Part shown: piece by piece, positions 43,668-52,326 of the stretch
Numbering within the stretch: the stretch's first letter is position 1
How the letters are laid out: every line of letters begins with the position of its first letter
Notes under the pieces: generated by a model
What the model was told of the DNA's origin: nothing
Databases searched by the model: none
The model's input: the letters and a program-made list of their open reading frames with translations, nothing else
Translations under genes and position numbers: made by a program
Assembly: GCF_035825295.1 (NCBI RefSeq)
Contig: NZ_JAYMGI010000002.1
Location: 5,137,501 to 5,201,500 of the forward strand
Reading direction: 5' to 3'
Length of the DNA stretch: 64,000 bases
DNA from: Actinacidiphila sp. DG2A-62
GTDB taxonomy: Bacteria; Actinomycetota; Actinomycetes; Streptomycetales; Streptomycetaceae

Positions 43668-44939
43668 ATGACTGCCACAACCCGCAGGCTGACCCGCAGG
43701 ACCATGCTGACCACCACCGCCGGCGCCGCCGCCGCGGCCGCCCTCGCCGGCTGCGGCGCCGACCGCAAGGGCGCCGCCGCCCCGGCCCCCGCCGCGCAGA
43801 AGACCGGCGAGCACTCGGGCGCGAGCGCACCGCGGCCCCCCGCAAAAACGATTCGCCTGATCGGCGACGGCTCCACCGCCGACACCGGCCCGCAGCCGAA
43901 CCAGCCCGTGGTGGACCGGCTGGAGCCCGGCCAGACCCCGCCGCAGTTCGTGATCTTCTCCTGGGACGGCGCCGGCGAGATCGGCAACGGCCTCTTCCCC
44001 CGCTTCCGCAAGCTCGCCGCCGACCACGGCGCGTTCATGACGTTCAACCTCTCCGGCCTCTACCTGCTGCCGGAGGACAAGAAGATGATGTACAACCCGC
44101 CGAACAGCCCGCGCGGCGCCTCCGACATCGGCTACCTCGCCGACGAGCACATCCGGATGACGCTGGACAACCTGCGGCAGGCGTGGCTGGAGGGCCACGA
44201 GATCGCCACCCACTTCAACGGCCACTTCTGCGCCGGGCGCGGCAGCGTCGCCCGCTGGACGCCGGAGGACTGGAAGAGCGAGATCGACCAGGCCGTGTCG
44301 TTCGTCACCCAGTGGAAGACCAACACCGGCTGGCACGACGAGGAGCCGCTGCCCTTCGACTACGCGAAGGAGCTGATCGGCAGCCGCACCCCGTGCCTGC
44401 TCGGGCAGGACAACCTGCTGCCCACCGCGGCCGCGCTCGGCTGGCGTTATGACACCAGCAACCCCGGCGGCAACCAGGTCTGGCCGGACAAGAGGCAGGG
44501 CATCTGGAACTTCCCGCTGCAGGCGATGCCCTTCCCCGGGCACAAGTTCGAGGTGCTGTCCATGGACTACAACATCCTGGCCAACCAGTCGCACGCCGCC
44601 ACCCGCTCCGACCCGCGCAACTACCCCGGCTGGCGCAGCCAGGCCACCGCCTCCTACATCGCCGGCTTCCAGCGCGCCTACGAGACCAACCGCGCGCCGT
44701 TCTACATCGGCAACCACTTCGAGCAGTGGAACGGCGGCATCTACATGGACGCCGTCGAGGAGGCGCTCAAGCACATCGCCGCCCAGGGTCACAAGGACGT
44801 GCGGATGGTGTCGTTCCGGCAGTTCACCGACTGGCTGGACGCGCAGGACCCGGCGCTGCTGGCCAAGCTGCGCACGCTGGAGGTCGGCCAGCAGCCCACC
44901 GGCGGGTGGCGGGAGTTCCTCACCCCGGCCGCGGCCTGA
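43668..44939 (+). CDS. Tat-exported lipoprotein of the polysaccharide deacetylase type
   Basis: 423 residues from ATG 43668. The signal RRLTRRTMLTTTAGAAAAAALAGCG has a twin-Arg motif and a lipobox (LAGC), so the protein is probably folded before export and lipid-anchored. The mature part has VIFSWDGAGE and LFPRFRKLAADHGAFMTFNLSGLYL, reminiscent of NodB-fold motif 1, GHEIATHFNGHFC with the motif 2 His-xxx-His equivalent, and IGNHFEQWNGGIYMDAVEEAL late in the sequence. Substrate binding residues are not certain. It is upstream of the cytochrome c maturation genes, 88 nt before the TlpA-like gene. Confidence 0.75.
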   Translation: MTATTRRLTRRTMLTTTAGAAAAAALAGCGADRKGAAAPAPAAQKTGEHSGASAPRPPAKTIRLIGDGSTADTGPQPNQPVVDRLEPGQTPPQFVIFSWDGAGEIGNGLFPRFRKLAADHGAFMTFNLSGLYLLPEDKKMMYNPPNSPRGASDIGYLADEHIRMTLDNLRQAWLEGHEIATHFNGHFCAGRGSVARWTPEDWKSEIDQAVSFVTQWKTNTGWHDEEPLPFDYAKELIGSRTPCLLGQDNLLPTAAALGWRYDTSNPGGNQVWPDKRQGIWNFPLQAMPFPGHKFEVLSMDYNILANQSHAATRSDPRNYPGWRSQATASYIAGFQRAYETNRAPFYIGNHFEQWNGGIYMDAVEEALKHIAAQGHKDVRMVSFRQFTDWLDAQDPALLAKLRTLEVGQQPTGGWREFLTPAAA

Positions 44940-45027
44940 GCCTTCCTTACTTGGGGCATATTGCCGCTTTTGGGGTCGGCGTCGGGGGCGGGACGAAGCG
45001 CCCGAAGGGCCATGCGAAACTTTTCAC

Positions 45028-45638
45028 ATGAGTCCTACCCGCGCCCTCCGCCGCCGACCCCTGCGCGGCGCCGCCGCGCTCGCCGGGGCCGCGGCGCTGG
45101 CGCTCACCGCGGCCGCGTGCGATTCCGGAACCTCCGGCTCCAGCGCCGGCGGCTCCAACTTCGTCAACGGCAGCGGCGAGATCATCCACATCAAGCCCGC
45201 CGACCGCAAGCAGGCGCCCGACCTCAGCGGCCGGGCGGTGGGCGGCGGCGACGCCAGCCTCGCGGCCTACAAGGGCAAGGTCGTGGTGATCAACATCTGG
45301 GGCTCGTGGTGCGCCCCCTGCCGCGCCGAGGCGCCCAACCTCGCCGCCGTCGCCAAGGCCGACCAGGCCAAGGGCGTGCAGTTCCTCGGCATCAACACCC
45401 GCGACGCCTCGCAGGCCAACGCGATCAGCTTCGAGAAGCGGTTCGGCATCACCTACCCCAGCTTCTACGACGAGCCGGGCAAGCTCATCCTGCGCTTCCC
45501 CCGGGCAGCGTGAACCCGCAGAGCCTGCCCGCCACGCTCGTCGTCGACCGGCAGGGCCGGATCGCCGCCCGCGCGCTCAAGGCGCTCAGCGAGGACGAGC
45601 TGCACGCGCTCGTCGACCCCGTCGCCGCGGAGAAGTGA
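45028..45638 (+). pseudogene. TlpA/ResA-like thioredoxin lipoprotein with a frameshift
   Basis: Lipoprotein signal ending TAAAC, then a thioredoxin fold with GSWCAPCRAEAPNL (CxxC) and FLGINTRDAS. It reduces apocytochrome c cysteines or acts with CcdA outside the membrane. The frame stops after LILRFPRAA; adding one C to the five-C run near 45497-45501 gives RFPPGSVNPQSLPATLVVDR and an intact ending DPVAAEK at TGA 45636-45638, about 203 residues. The ATG of ccdA follows 1 nt later, so this was the first gene of the maturation operon. Confidence 0.82.
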
Positions 45639-45639
45639 C

Positions 45640-46479
45640 ATGGCCGGCGCCACGCTGACCGCCCTCGCGGCCGGTCCCGCACACCCCGGCGCGCTGCTCG
45701 CCGCGGCCCCCGCGCACCCCGCCGCCGTGCTCGCCGCCGACACCAGCCAGACCGTGCTCAGCGGGGCGCTGCTGGCAGCCATCCCGATCGCCATGTTCGC
45801 CGGGCTGATCTCCTTCTTCTCCCCGTGCGTGCTGCCGCTGGTGCCCGGCTACCTCTCCTACGTGACCGGCGTCACCGGCACCGACCTCGGCGAGGCCCGC
45901 AGGGGCCGGATGTTCGCCGGGTCGCTGCTGTTCGTGCTCGGCTTCAGCGCCGTCTTCGTCTCCGGCGGCGCGCTGTTCGGCAACTTCGGCGTCACCCTCC
46001 AGGCGCACCGCGAGGTGCTGACGAAGATCTTCGGTGCGCTGACCGTGGTGCTGGGCCTGGCCTTCATGGGCGTCATCGGCGGGCTGACCCAGCGCGAGTT
46101 CCGCTTCCACATGCGGCCCACCATGGGCCTGGCCGGGGCGCCGCTGCTCGGCGTGCTGTTCGGCCTGGGCTGGACGCCGTGCGTCGGCCCCACCCTCGGC
46201 GCGGTCAACACGCTGGCCTTCCAGGACGCCAGCGCGCTGCGCGGCGCGCTGCTCATGCTCTTCTACTGCCTGGGCCTGGGCGTGCCCTTCATTGTGGCCG
46301 CCATGGCCTTCCGCCGTACGCTCGGTGCGTTCGCGTGGGTCAAACGGCACTACGTCTGGGTCATGCGGGCCGGCGGCGGCATGCTGGTCGCGGTCGGCGT
46401 CCTGCTCGTGACCGGCGTGTGGGAGCACTTCACCAACCAGATGCAGGTCTGGTCGAGCGGCTTCACCCCAGGGGTCTGA
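45640..46479 (+). CDS. ccdA: CcdA-type membrane thiol-disulfide carrier
   Basis: 279 residues. After a short Ala/Pro-rich N-terminus comes ISFFSPCVLPLVPGYLSYVTGV with the first redox Cys, and GLGWTPCVGPTLGAVN with the second: the two Cys-Pro-type motifs that carry electrons across the membrane from thioredoxin. Six helices are visible. It serves cytochrome c maturation with ResA and the ResB-CcsB haem lyase. It lies between the TlpA-like gene and resB (4 nt downstream). Confidence 0.93.
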   Translation: MAGATLTALAAGPAHPGALLAAAPAHPAAVLAADTSQTVLSGALLAAIPIAMFAGLISFFSPCVLPLVPGYLSYVTGVTGTDLGEARRGRMFAGSLLFVLGFSAVFVSGGALFGNFGVTLQAHREVLTKIFGALTVVLGLAFMGVIGGLTQREFRFHMRPTMGLAGAPLLGVLFGLGWTPCVGPTLGAVNTLAFQDASALRGALLMLFYCLGLGVPFIVAAMAFRRTLGAFAWVKRHYVWVMRAGGGMLVAVGVLLVTGVWEHFTNQMQVWSSGFTPGV

Positions 46480-46483
46480 ACCC

Positions 46484-48262
46484 ATGAGCATCACCCAGAA
46501 GGACACCGCGCGCGACGAGGCGCCGGACCCGCGCGAGGACCGCGACGAGGAACTCGGCGCGGCCGGCGCCCAGCTGAGCACCGCGCCGACCGACACCCTG
46601 AACCAGGCGCCGGGCCTCGGCGTGCTCGGCTGGCTGCGCTGGACGTGGCGGCAGCTGACCTCCATGCGGATCGCGCTGGTGCTGCTGTTCCTGCTGTCGC
46701 TCGCCGCGATCCCCGGCTCGCTGATCCCGCAGCACTCCGACCAGCTCAAGGTCGACGCGTTCCGCAAGAAGCACCCGGACATCAGCCCGCTGTACGACCG
46801 GCTGGGGATGTTCCACGTCTACAGCTCGCCGTGGTTCTCCGCGATCTACATCCTGCTGTTCGTCTCGCTGGCCGGCTGCATCGTCCCGCGCAGCTGGCAG
46901 TTCGTCGGCCAGCTGCGCTCCCGGCCGCCGGGCGCGCCGCGCAACCTGGCCCGGCTGCCCGCGTACAGCACCTGGCGCACCGACGCGAGCCCCGAGCAGG
47001 TCGCCGAGGCCGCCCGCGCGGCGCTGGGCCGCCGCCGCTTCCGCACCGCCTCCTCCGGCACCTCGGTGGCCGGCGAGAAGGGCTACCTGCGCGAGGCCGG
47101 CAACCTGCTCTTCCACATCGCGCTGTTCGGCCTGCTGGTCTCCTTCGCGATCACCTCGCTGTACGGCGCCCAGGGCGGCCGGCTGGTGGTCGAGGGCGAC
47201 AGCTTCGTCAACAGCCTCGCCGAGTACGACGACTTCAGCGGCGGCACCCTCTACGGCGCCGACGACCTGAAGCCGTTCGGCTTCCACCTGGACAGCTTCG
47301 ACCAGAAGTACTCCACGTCCGGGCCCGACCGCGGCACCGCGCTGCTGTTCCGCGCCAACATCCACTACTGGAACGGCGCGGAGGGCAAGGAGACCAAGAG
47401 CGAGATCTCGGTCAACCACCCGCTGAGCATCGGCGGCGAGAAGGTCTATCTGATCTCGCACGGCTACGCGCCGGTGGTCACCGTGCGCGACGCCAAGGGC
47501 GACATCGCCTTCCAGGGCCCGGTGCCGTTCCTGCCGCAGGACGCCAACCTCACCTCCTCCGGCGTCATCAAGGTCCCCGACGCGCTCGGCAAGGACGGCA
47601 AGCCCAACCAGCTCGCCTTCAACGGCTACTTCACCCCGACCGGCAGCCCCCAGCTCGGCCCGATGTCGGTGTTCCCCACGCTGGACCAGCCGATCCTGTG
47701 GCTGAACGCCTTCCACGGCGACCTCGGCATCGACTCCGGCATCGCGCAGAACGTCTACCAGCTCGACACCAAGCACATGAAGCAGTACAAGCTGGACACC
47801 AAGACCGGCGTCAACGGCGTCGCGCTCTCGCCCGGCGACAAGCTCACCCTGCCGGCCGGCGACGGCACCCTCACCTTCGACGGCATCAAGACCTGGGCCA
47901 GCTTCACCGTCTCCCACCAGTCGGGCAACACCGGCGCCCTGGTCAGCGGCGCCGCCGCGATCCTCGGCCTGATGGGCTCGCTGTTCATCCAGCGCCGCCG
48001 GATCTGGGTCCGCGCCACGCCCGCCGAGGGCGGCGGCAGCCTGGTGGAGCTCGGCGGCCTCGGCCGCAGCGAGTCCGCGCGGATCGCCGACGAACTCGGC
48101 GACGTCGCCGTCGACCTGCTCCCCGCCGCCCCCGTCGCACCCGACGAACCCGCCGCCCCCGTCGCACCCGACGAACCCGCGGAACCCGCCGCGTCCGCCG
48201 CCGCGGAACCCGAAGCCCCCGCCGAACCCGCCGCATCCGATGACGAAGGAGCCCGCGCGTGA
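46484..48262 (+). CDS. resB: ResB/Ccs1-type cytochrome c biogenesis protein
   Basis: 592 residues. LRWTWRQLTSMRIALVLLFLLSLAAIPGSLIPQ is the first ResB helix, then YSSPWFSAIYILLFVSLAGCIVPRSW and GNLLFHIALFGLLVSFAITSLYGAQGG; a long outside domain follows, with a last helix VSGAAAILGLMGSLFIQRRRI. It is half of the System II haem lyase. The tail is Ala/Pro/Glu-rich with repeated VAPDEPAAP. It overlaps ccsB by 4 nt. Confidence 0.93.
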   Translation: MSITQKDTARDEAPDPREDRDEELGAAGAQLSTAPTDTLNQAPGLGVLGWLRWTWRQLTSMRIALVLLFLLSLAAIPGSLIPQHSDQLKVDAFRKKHPDISPLYDRLGMFHVYSSPWFSAIYILLFVSLAGCIVPRSWQFVGQLRSRPPGAPRNLARLPAYSTWRTDASPEQVAEAARAALGRRRFRTASSGTSVAGEKGYLREAGNLLFHIALFGLLVSFAITSLYGAQGGRLVVEGDSFVNSLAEYDDFSGGTLYGADDLKPFGFHLDSFDQKYSTSGPDRGTALLFRANIHYWNGAEGKETKSEISVNHPLSIGGEKVYLISHGYAPVVTVRDAKGDIAFQGPVPFLPQDANLTSSGVIKVPDALGKDGKPNQLAFNGYFTPTGSPQLGPMSVFPTLDQPILWLNAFHGDLGIDSGIAQNVYQLDTKHMKQYKLDTKTGVNGVALSPGDKLTLPAGDGTLTFDGIKTWASFTVSHQSGNTGALVSGAAAILGLMGSLFIQRRRIWVRATPAEGGGSLVELGGLGRSESARIADELGDVAVDLLPAAPVAPDEPAAPVAPDEPAEPAASAAAEPEAPAEPAASDDEGARA

Positions 48263-49356
48263 ACGTGAACCTCGCTGCCGCGGTCAACGAGAACTTCGCG
48301 AACTACAGCAACTACATGATCCGCTCGGCGATGTTCGTGTACGCGCTCGCCTTCCTCGCGCACCTGGCCGAGTGGGTCTTCGGCGGCCGCAGCAAGGTCG
48401 CCGTGCAGTCCGCCGCGCTCGTCGCGCCGGACGCCCGGGCCGCCGCCGCGAGCCAGGCGCCGGCCGTCCAGGTCCGCCGGGGCGGCAGCACCGCCACCCT
48501 GGAGCGCCCCAAGGTCGTCACCCGCGCCTCGGCCAGCGACCGCGGCATCGCCGACGGCCCCGGCGCCGCCGGCGGCAGCGAGCGCGGCGACCTCTACGGC
48601 CGGATCGCGGTGTCCTTCACCGTGGTGGCCTGGCTGCTCCACCTGACCGGCGTGGTCTTCCGCGCCGCCTCCGTGCAGCGCGCCCCCTGGGGCAACATGT
48701 ACGAGTTCTCCACCACCTTCGGCATGGTGGCGGTCGGCGCGTACCTGGTGCTGCTGGCGCTGAAGAAGAACGTCCGCTGGATCGGCCTGTTCCTGACCAC
48801 CACCGTGCTGCTGGACCTGGGCCTGGCGCTGTCGGTGCTCTACACCTCCAGCGACCAGCTGGTGCCCGCGCTGCACTCGTACTGGCTGTGGATCCACGTC
48901 TCCTGCGCGATCATCTCCGGCGCGGTGTTCTACCTGGCCGCCGTCGGCACCCTGCTGTACCTGTTCCGCGACCACTACGAGGCCGCGCTGACCGCCGGCC
49001 GCGCGCAGAACGGCCGCTGGGGCGACGTGATGCGGCGGCTGCCGGCCGCGGCCACCCTGGACAAGTTCGCGTACCGGATGAACGCGCTGGTCTTCCCGCT
49101 GTGGACGTTCACGATCATCGCCGGGGCGATCTGGGCGCAGGCCGCGTGGGGCCACTACTGGGAGTGGGACCCCAAGGAGACCTGGTCGTTCATCACCTGG
49201 GTCGCCTACGCCGGCTACCTGCACGCCCGCGCGACGGCCGGCTGGAAGGGCCGCAAGGCCGCCTACCTGGCGCTGATCGCCTTCGCGTGCTTCCTGTTCA
49301 ACTACTACGGCGTCAACATCTTCGTCACCGGCAAGCACTCCTACGCCGGCGTCTGA
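48259..49356 (+). CDS. ccsB: CcsB/CcsA haem-handling cytochrome c synthase subunit
   Basis: 365 residues from GTG 48259 (GTGA overlap with resB). Eight or so helices; the haem-binding WWD-type loop is WGHYWEWDPKETWSFITWVAYAGYLHAR, with conserved His in HSYWLWIHVSC. A charged linker of about 70 residues follows the first helix (SKVAVQSAALVAPDARAA and on). With ResB it exports haem and attaches it to CXXCH sites. It ends the operon; a terminator hairpin follows at 49375-49400. Confidence 0.93.
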   Translation: MNVNLAAAVNENFANYSNYMIRSAMFVYALAFLAHLAEWVFGGRSKVAVQSAALVAPDARAAAASQAPAVQVRRGGSTATLERPKVVTRASASDRGIADGPGAAGGSERGDLYGRIAVSFTVVAWLLHLTGVVFRAASVQRAPWGNMYEFSTTFGMVAVGAYLVLLALKKNVRWIGLFLTTTVLLDLGLALSVLYTSSDQLVPALHSYWLWIHVSCAIISGAVFYLAAVGTLLYLFRDHYEAALTAGRAQNGRWGDVMRRLPAAATLDKFAYRMNALVFPLWTFTIIAGAIWAQAAWGHYWEWDPKETWSFITWVAYAGYLHARATAGWKGRKAAYLALIAFACFLFNYYGVNIFVTGKHSYAGV

Positions 49357-49374
49357 CCCCGCTCCCGCCCCCCG

Positions 49375-49400
49375 GGGGACTGGCCGCGCGGTCAGTCCCC
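49375..49400. terminator. Convergent terminator hairpin between ccsB and the PLDc_N gene
   Basis: ggggactg (49375-49382) and cagtcccc (49393-49400) pair perfectly, with partial cc/gg inner pairing. It overlaps the PLDc_N stop codon. Confidence 0.7.
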
Positions 49401-49799
49401 GTCGCCGAGGTCGCCCCGGTCTCCCCGGTTGCGCCGGTTCAACTCGCCCAGCGAGCGCAGGAACTCCGGGTTGTCGTCCGGGGCGACCCAGCCCCGGGGC
49501 GGCGGCTGCCAGGCCGCGGTCCGGCCCCCGGGGCGCTCGGCGCGCCCGTTGCCGGCGCCCTCGTCCTCGGCCGGCCCGCGCACCGCGCGGACCGTCACCG
49601 GGGGCGCCGCGACGTACCGGTGGCGGCCGGCGATCAGCCAGGCCAGCGGGCCGACGACGATCCAGCCGAAGAACACGATGATCATCAGCCAGGCCAGCTT
49701 GGGCAGGAAGCGCACCTGCCGCTCGGGCGTGCCTATGCAGTCGGCGAAGGCGTAGATCCACAGCGCGAGGATCACCAGGTACGGCGCGTACCGCAGCAT
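49392..49799 (-). CDS. PLDc_N-domain small membrane protein
   Basis: 135 residues starting MLRYAPYLVILALWIYAFAD. Two N-terminal helices with the conserved YAFADCIGTPERQVRFLPKLAWLMIIVFFGWIVVGPLAWLIAG match the phospholipase D nuclease N-terminal (PLDc_N) domain found in small actinobacterial membrane proteins. A Pro/Gly-rich cytoplasmic tail ends NPEFLRSLGELNRRNRGDRG. No nuclease domain is present. It diverges from the UbiD-like gene by 95 nt. Confidence 0.82.
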   Translation of the reverse strand: MLRYAPYLVILALWIYAFADCIGTPERQVRFLPKLAWLMIIVFFGWIVVGPLAWLIAGRHRYVAAPPVTVRAVRGPAEDEGAGNGRAERPGGRTAAWQPPPRGWVAPDDNPEFLRSLGELNRRNRGDRGDLGDGD

Positions 49800-49894
49800 G
49801 GTTCGGCATTCCCCCCGGGAAAGGACGGCGGGGTTCTGCCGCCCCGCGACGACCCCCAAGCGTAGAGCCTGGGCCGGATGGAAGACTGGGCAGC

Positions 49895-51352
49895 ATGGCT
49901 TACGACGATCTCCGCTCGTTCCTCCGGGCGCTGGAGAAGGACGGCGACCTGCGGCGGGTCACCGCCGAGGTGGACCCCTACCTGGAGGTCGGCGAGATCA
50001 CCGACCGGGTCAACAAGGCCGGCGGGCCCGCGCTGCTCTTCGAGAACGTGCGCGGCTCGATCGCGCCGCTGGCGATGAACGTCTACGGCACCGACCGCCG
50101 GCTGCTCAAGGCGCTCGGCCTGTCCTCGTACGCCGACATCGGCGACCGCATCGCCGGGCTGCTCAAGCCCGAACTGCCGCACGGCTTCGTCGGGGTGCGC
50201 GAGGCGTTCGGCAAGCTCGCCGGGATGGTGCACGTGCCGCCGAAGAAGGTGAAGCCGGGCGACGCGCCGGTCCAGGAGGTCGTGCTCACCGGCGACGACG
50301 TGGACCTGGAGGCGCTGCCCGCGCTGTTCACCTGGCCCGGCGACGGCGGCTCCTTCTTCAACCTGGGCCTGACCCACACCAAGGACCCGGCCACCGGAGT
50401 GCGCAACCTCGGCCTGTACCGGCTGCAGCGGCACGACCGGCGCACCATCGGCATGCACTGGCAGATCCACAAGGACAGCCGCGAGCACTACCGCGCGGCG
50501 CTGGCCCGCGGCGAACGGCTGCCGGTCGCGGTCGCCTTCGGCTGCCCGCCCGCGGTCACCTACGCCTCCACCGCGCCGCTGCCCGCCGACATCGACGAGT
50601 ACCTGTTCGCCGGCTACGTGCAGGGCAAGCGGGTGGAGACGGTCGACTGCAAGACCGTGCCGCTCCAGGTGCCCGCCCACGCCGAGGTGGTGCTGGAGGG
50701 CTGGCTGGAGCCCGGCAGGACGCTGCCGGAGGGGCCGTTCGGCGACCACACCGGCTTCTACACCCCGCAGGAGCCGTTCCCCGCGCTCACCGTCAGCTGC
50801 GTCACCATGCGCAGGCGGCCGCTGTTCCAGTCGATCGTCGTCGGCCGCCCGCCCACCGAGGACGGGCCGCTGGGCCGCGCCACCGAGCGGTTCTTCCTGC
50901 CGCTGCTGAAGATCATCGTGCCGGACATCGTGGACTACCACCTGCCCGAGGCCGGCGGCTTCCACAACTGCGCGATCGTCTCGATCGACAAGAAGTACCC
51001 CAAGCACGCGCAGAAGGTGATGCACGCGATCTGGGGCGCGCACATGATGTCGCTGACCAAGCTGATCGTGGTGGTCGACGCCGACTGCGACGTCCACGAC
51101 CTGCACGAGGTCGCCTGGCGGGCGCTGGGCAACACCGACTACGCGCGCGACCTCACCGTGGTCGAGGGCCCGGTGGACCACCTCGACCACGCGTCGTACC
51201 AGCAGTTCTGGGGCGGCAAGGCGGGCATCGACGCGACACGTAAGCTTCCCGAGGAGGGCTACACGCGTGACGGCGGCTGGCCCGAGATGGTGCTCTCCGA
51301 CCCGGAGACCGCCGAACGGGTGACGAAGCGCTGGAGGGAGTACGGGCTGTGA
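49895..51352 (+). CDS. mqnL: UbiD-type decarboxylase of the futalosine menaquinone pathway
   Basis: 485 residues, full UbiD length. MAYDDLRSFLRALEKDGDLRRV, GLYRLQRHDRRTIGMHWQIHKDSREHY, the prFMN/metal ENVRGSI and EVVLEGWLEPGRTLPEGPFGDHTGFY with its catalytic acids are typical. It removes a carboxylate from prenylated dihydroxynaphthoate using prenylated FMN. The adjacent mqnP and the near ubiX and mqnE reproduce the S. coelicolor futalosine order (UbiD, UbiA-like, UbiX, AsnC, MqnE). It overlaps mqnP by 4 nt (GTGA). Confidence 0.9.
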   Translation: MAYDDLRSFLRALEKDGDLRRVTAEVDPYLEVGEITDRVNKAGGPALLFENVRGSIAPLAMNVYGTDRRLLKALGLSSYADIGDRIAGLLKPELPHGFVGVREAFGKLAGMVHVPPKKVKPGDAPVQEVVLTGDDVDLEALPALFTWPGDGGSFFNLGLTHTKDPATGVRNLGLYRLQRHDRRTIGMHWQIHKDSREHYRAALARGERLPVAVAFGCPPAVTYASTAPLPADIDEYLFAGYVQGKRVETVDCKTVPLQVPAHAEVVLEGWLEPGRTLPEGPFGDHTGFYTPQEPFPALTVSCVTMRRRPLFQSIVVGRPPTEDGPLGRATERFFLPLLKIIVPDIVDYHLPEAGGFHNCAIVSIDKKYPKHAQKVMHAIWGAHMMSLTKLIVVVDADCDVHDLHEVAWRALGNTDYARDLTVVEGPVDHLDHASYQQFWGGKAGIDATRKLPEEGYTRDGGWPEMVLSDPETAERVTKRWREYGL

Positions 51353-52284
51353 GCAGCGACGTCATCCTGGGCGGAGGCAGTGCGAAGGCCAAGCCGCCGC
51401 GCGCGAGCGGAGGCGACCCGACCCGCGCGTTCCTGCGCATGGTGATGATCGAGCACTCGGTCTTCGCGCTGCCTTTCGCGTACATCGCCGCGCTGACCGC
51501 GATGTTCCGCGACAGCTCCGAGGTGCACTGGGGCGACCTGCTGCTGGTCACCGTCGCGATGGTGGGCCTGCGCACGTTCGCCATGGCCTGCAACCGGATC
51601 ATCGACCGGGAGATCGACGCGCGCAACCCCCGCACGGCCGGCCGCGAACTGGTCACCGGCGCGCTGTCGGTGCGCACGGCGTGGGCCGGGGCGCTGGTCG
51701 CCGTGGTGGTCTTCCTGGGGGCCGCGGCGCTGCTCAACCCGCTGTGCCTGGCGCTCGCGCCGATCGCCGTGGTGCCGATGGTGGTCTACCCGTACGGCAA
51801 GCGGTTCACGAACTTCCCGCACGCGATCCTGGGCCTGGCGCAGGCGATGGGCCCGGTCGGCGCGTGGCTGGCGGTGACCGGCTCCTGGTCGTGGGACGCG
51901 GTGATCCTGGGGCTCGCGGTCGGCATCTGGATCGGCGGCTTCGACCTGATCTTCGCCTGCCAGGACGTGGCCGCGGACCGCGCGCACGGCGTGAAGTCGG
52001 TGCCGGCCCGGTTCGGCATCCCGGCCGCGCTGATCGGCGCGCGGGTCTGCCACGCGGTCACCGCGGCGCTGCTGGTCTGGTACGGCCTGGCCACGCACGC
52101 CGGCGGGTTCTGGTGGACGGGTCTGGTGATCGTGGGCGGCGCGTTCGTCTACGAGCACTCGATCGTGCGGCCGCACGACCTGAGCCGGCTGAACCGGGCC
52201 TTCTTCACGGTCAACGGCGTGATCGGCATCACGCTCTTCGTCTTCGCGCTGTTCGACCTGATCGCCCGCGGCCTCGGCTGGTAG
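51349..52284 (+). CDS. mqnP: Futalosine-pathway polyprenyltransferase (UbiA family)
   Basis: 311 residues from GTG 51349. Nine or so membrane helices. First Asp-rich motif: FAMACNRIIDREIDARNPRTAGRELVTG (NxxxDxxxD); second: DVAADRAHGVKSVPARFG. It attaches the polyprenyl chain to 1,4-dihydroxy-6-naphthoate at the membrane. It is coupled to the UbiD-like gene and convergent with the lipoprotein gene at 52327. Confidence 0.92.
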   Translation: MSSDVILGGGSAKAKPPRASGGDPTRAFLRMVMIEHSVFALPFAYIAALTAMFRDSSEVHWGDLLLVTVAMVGLRTFAMACNRIIDREIDARNPRTAGRELVTGALSVRTAWAGALVAVVVFLGAAALLNPLCLALAPIAVVPMVVYPYGKRFTNFPHAILGLAQAMGPVGAWLAVTGSWSWDAVILGLAVGIWIGGFDLIFACQDVAADRAHGVKSVPARFGIPAALIGARVCHAVTAALLVWYGLATHAGGFWWTGLVIVGGAFVYEHSIVRPHDLSRLNRAFFTVNGVIGITLFVFALFDLIARGLGW

Positions 52285-52326
52285 CGCCGGGGCCGCGGGC
52301 GGTCGGAGGGACCGGACCCCGAGGGA

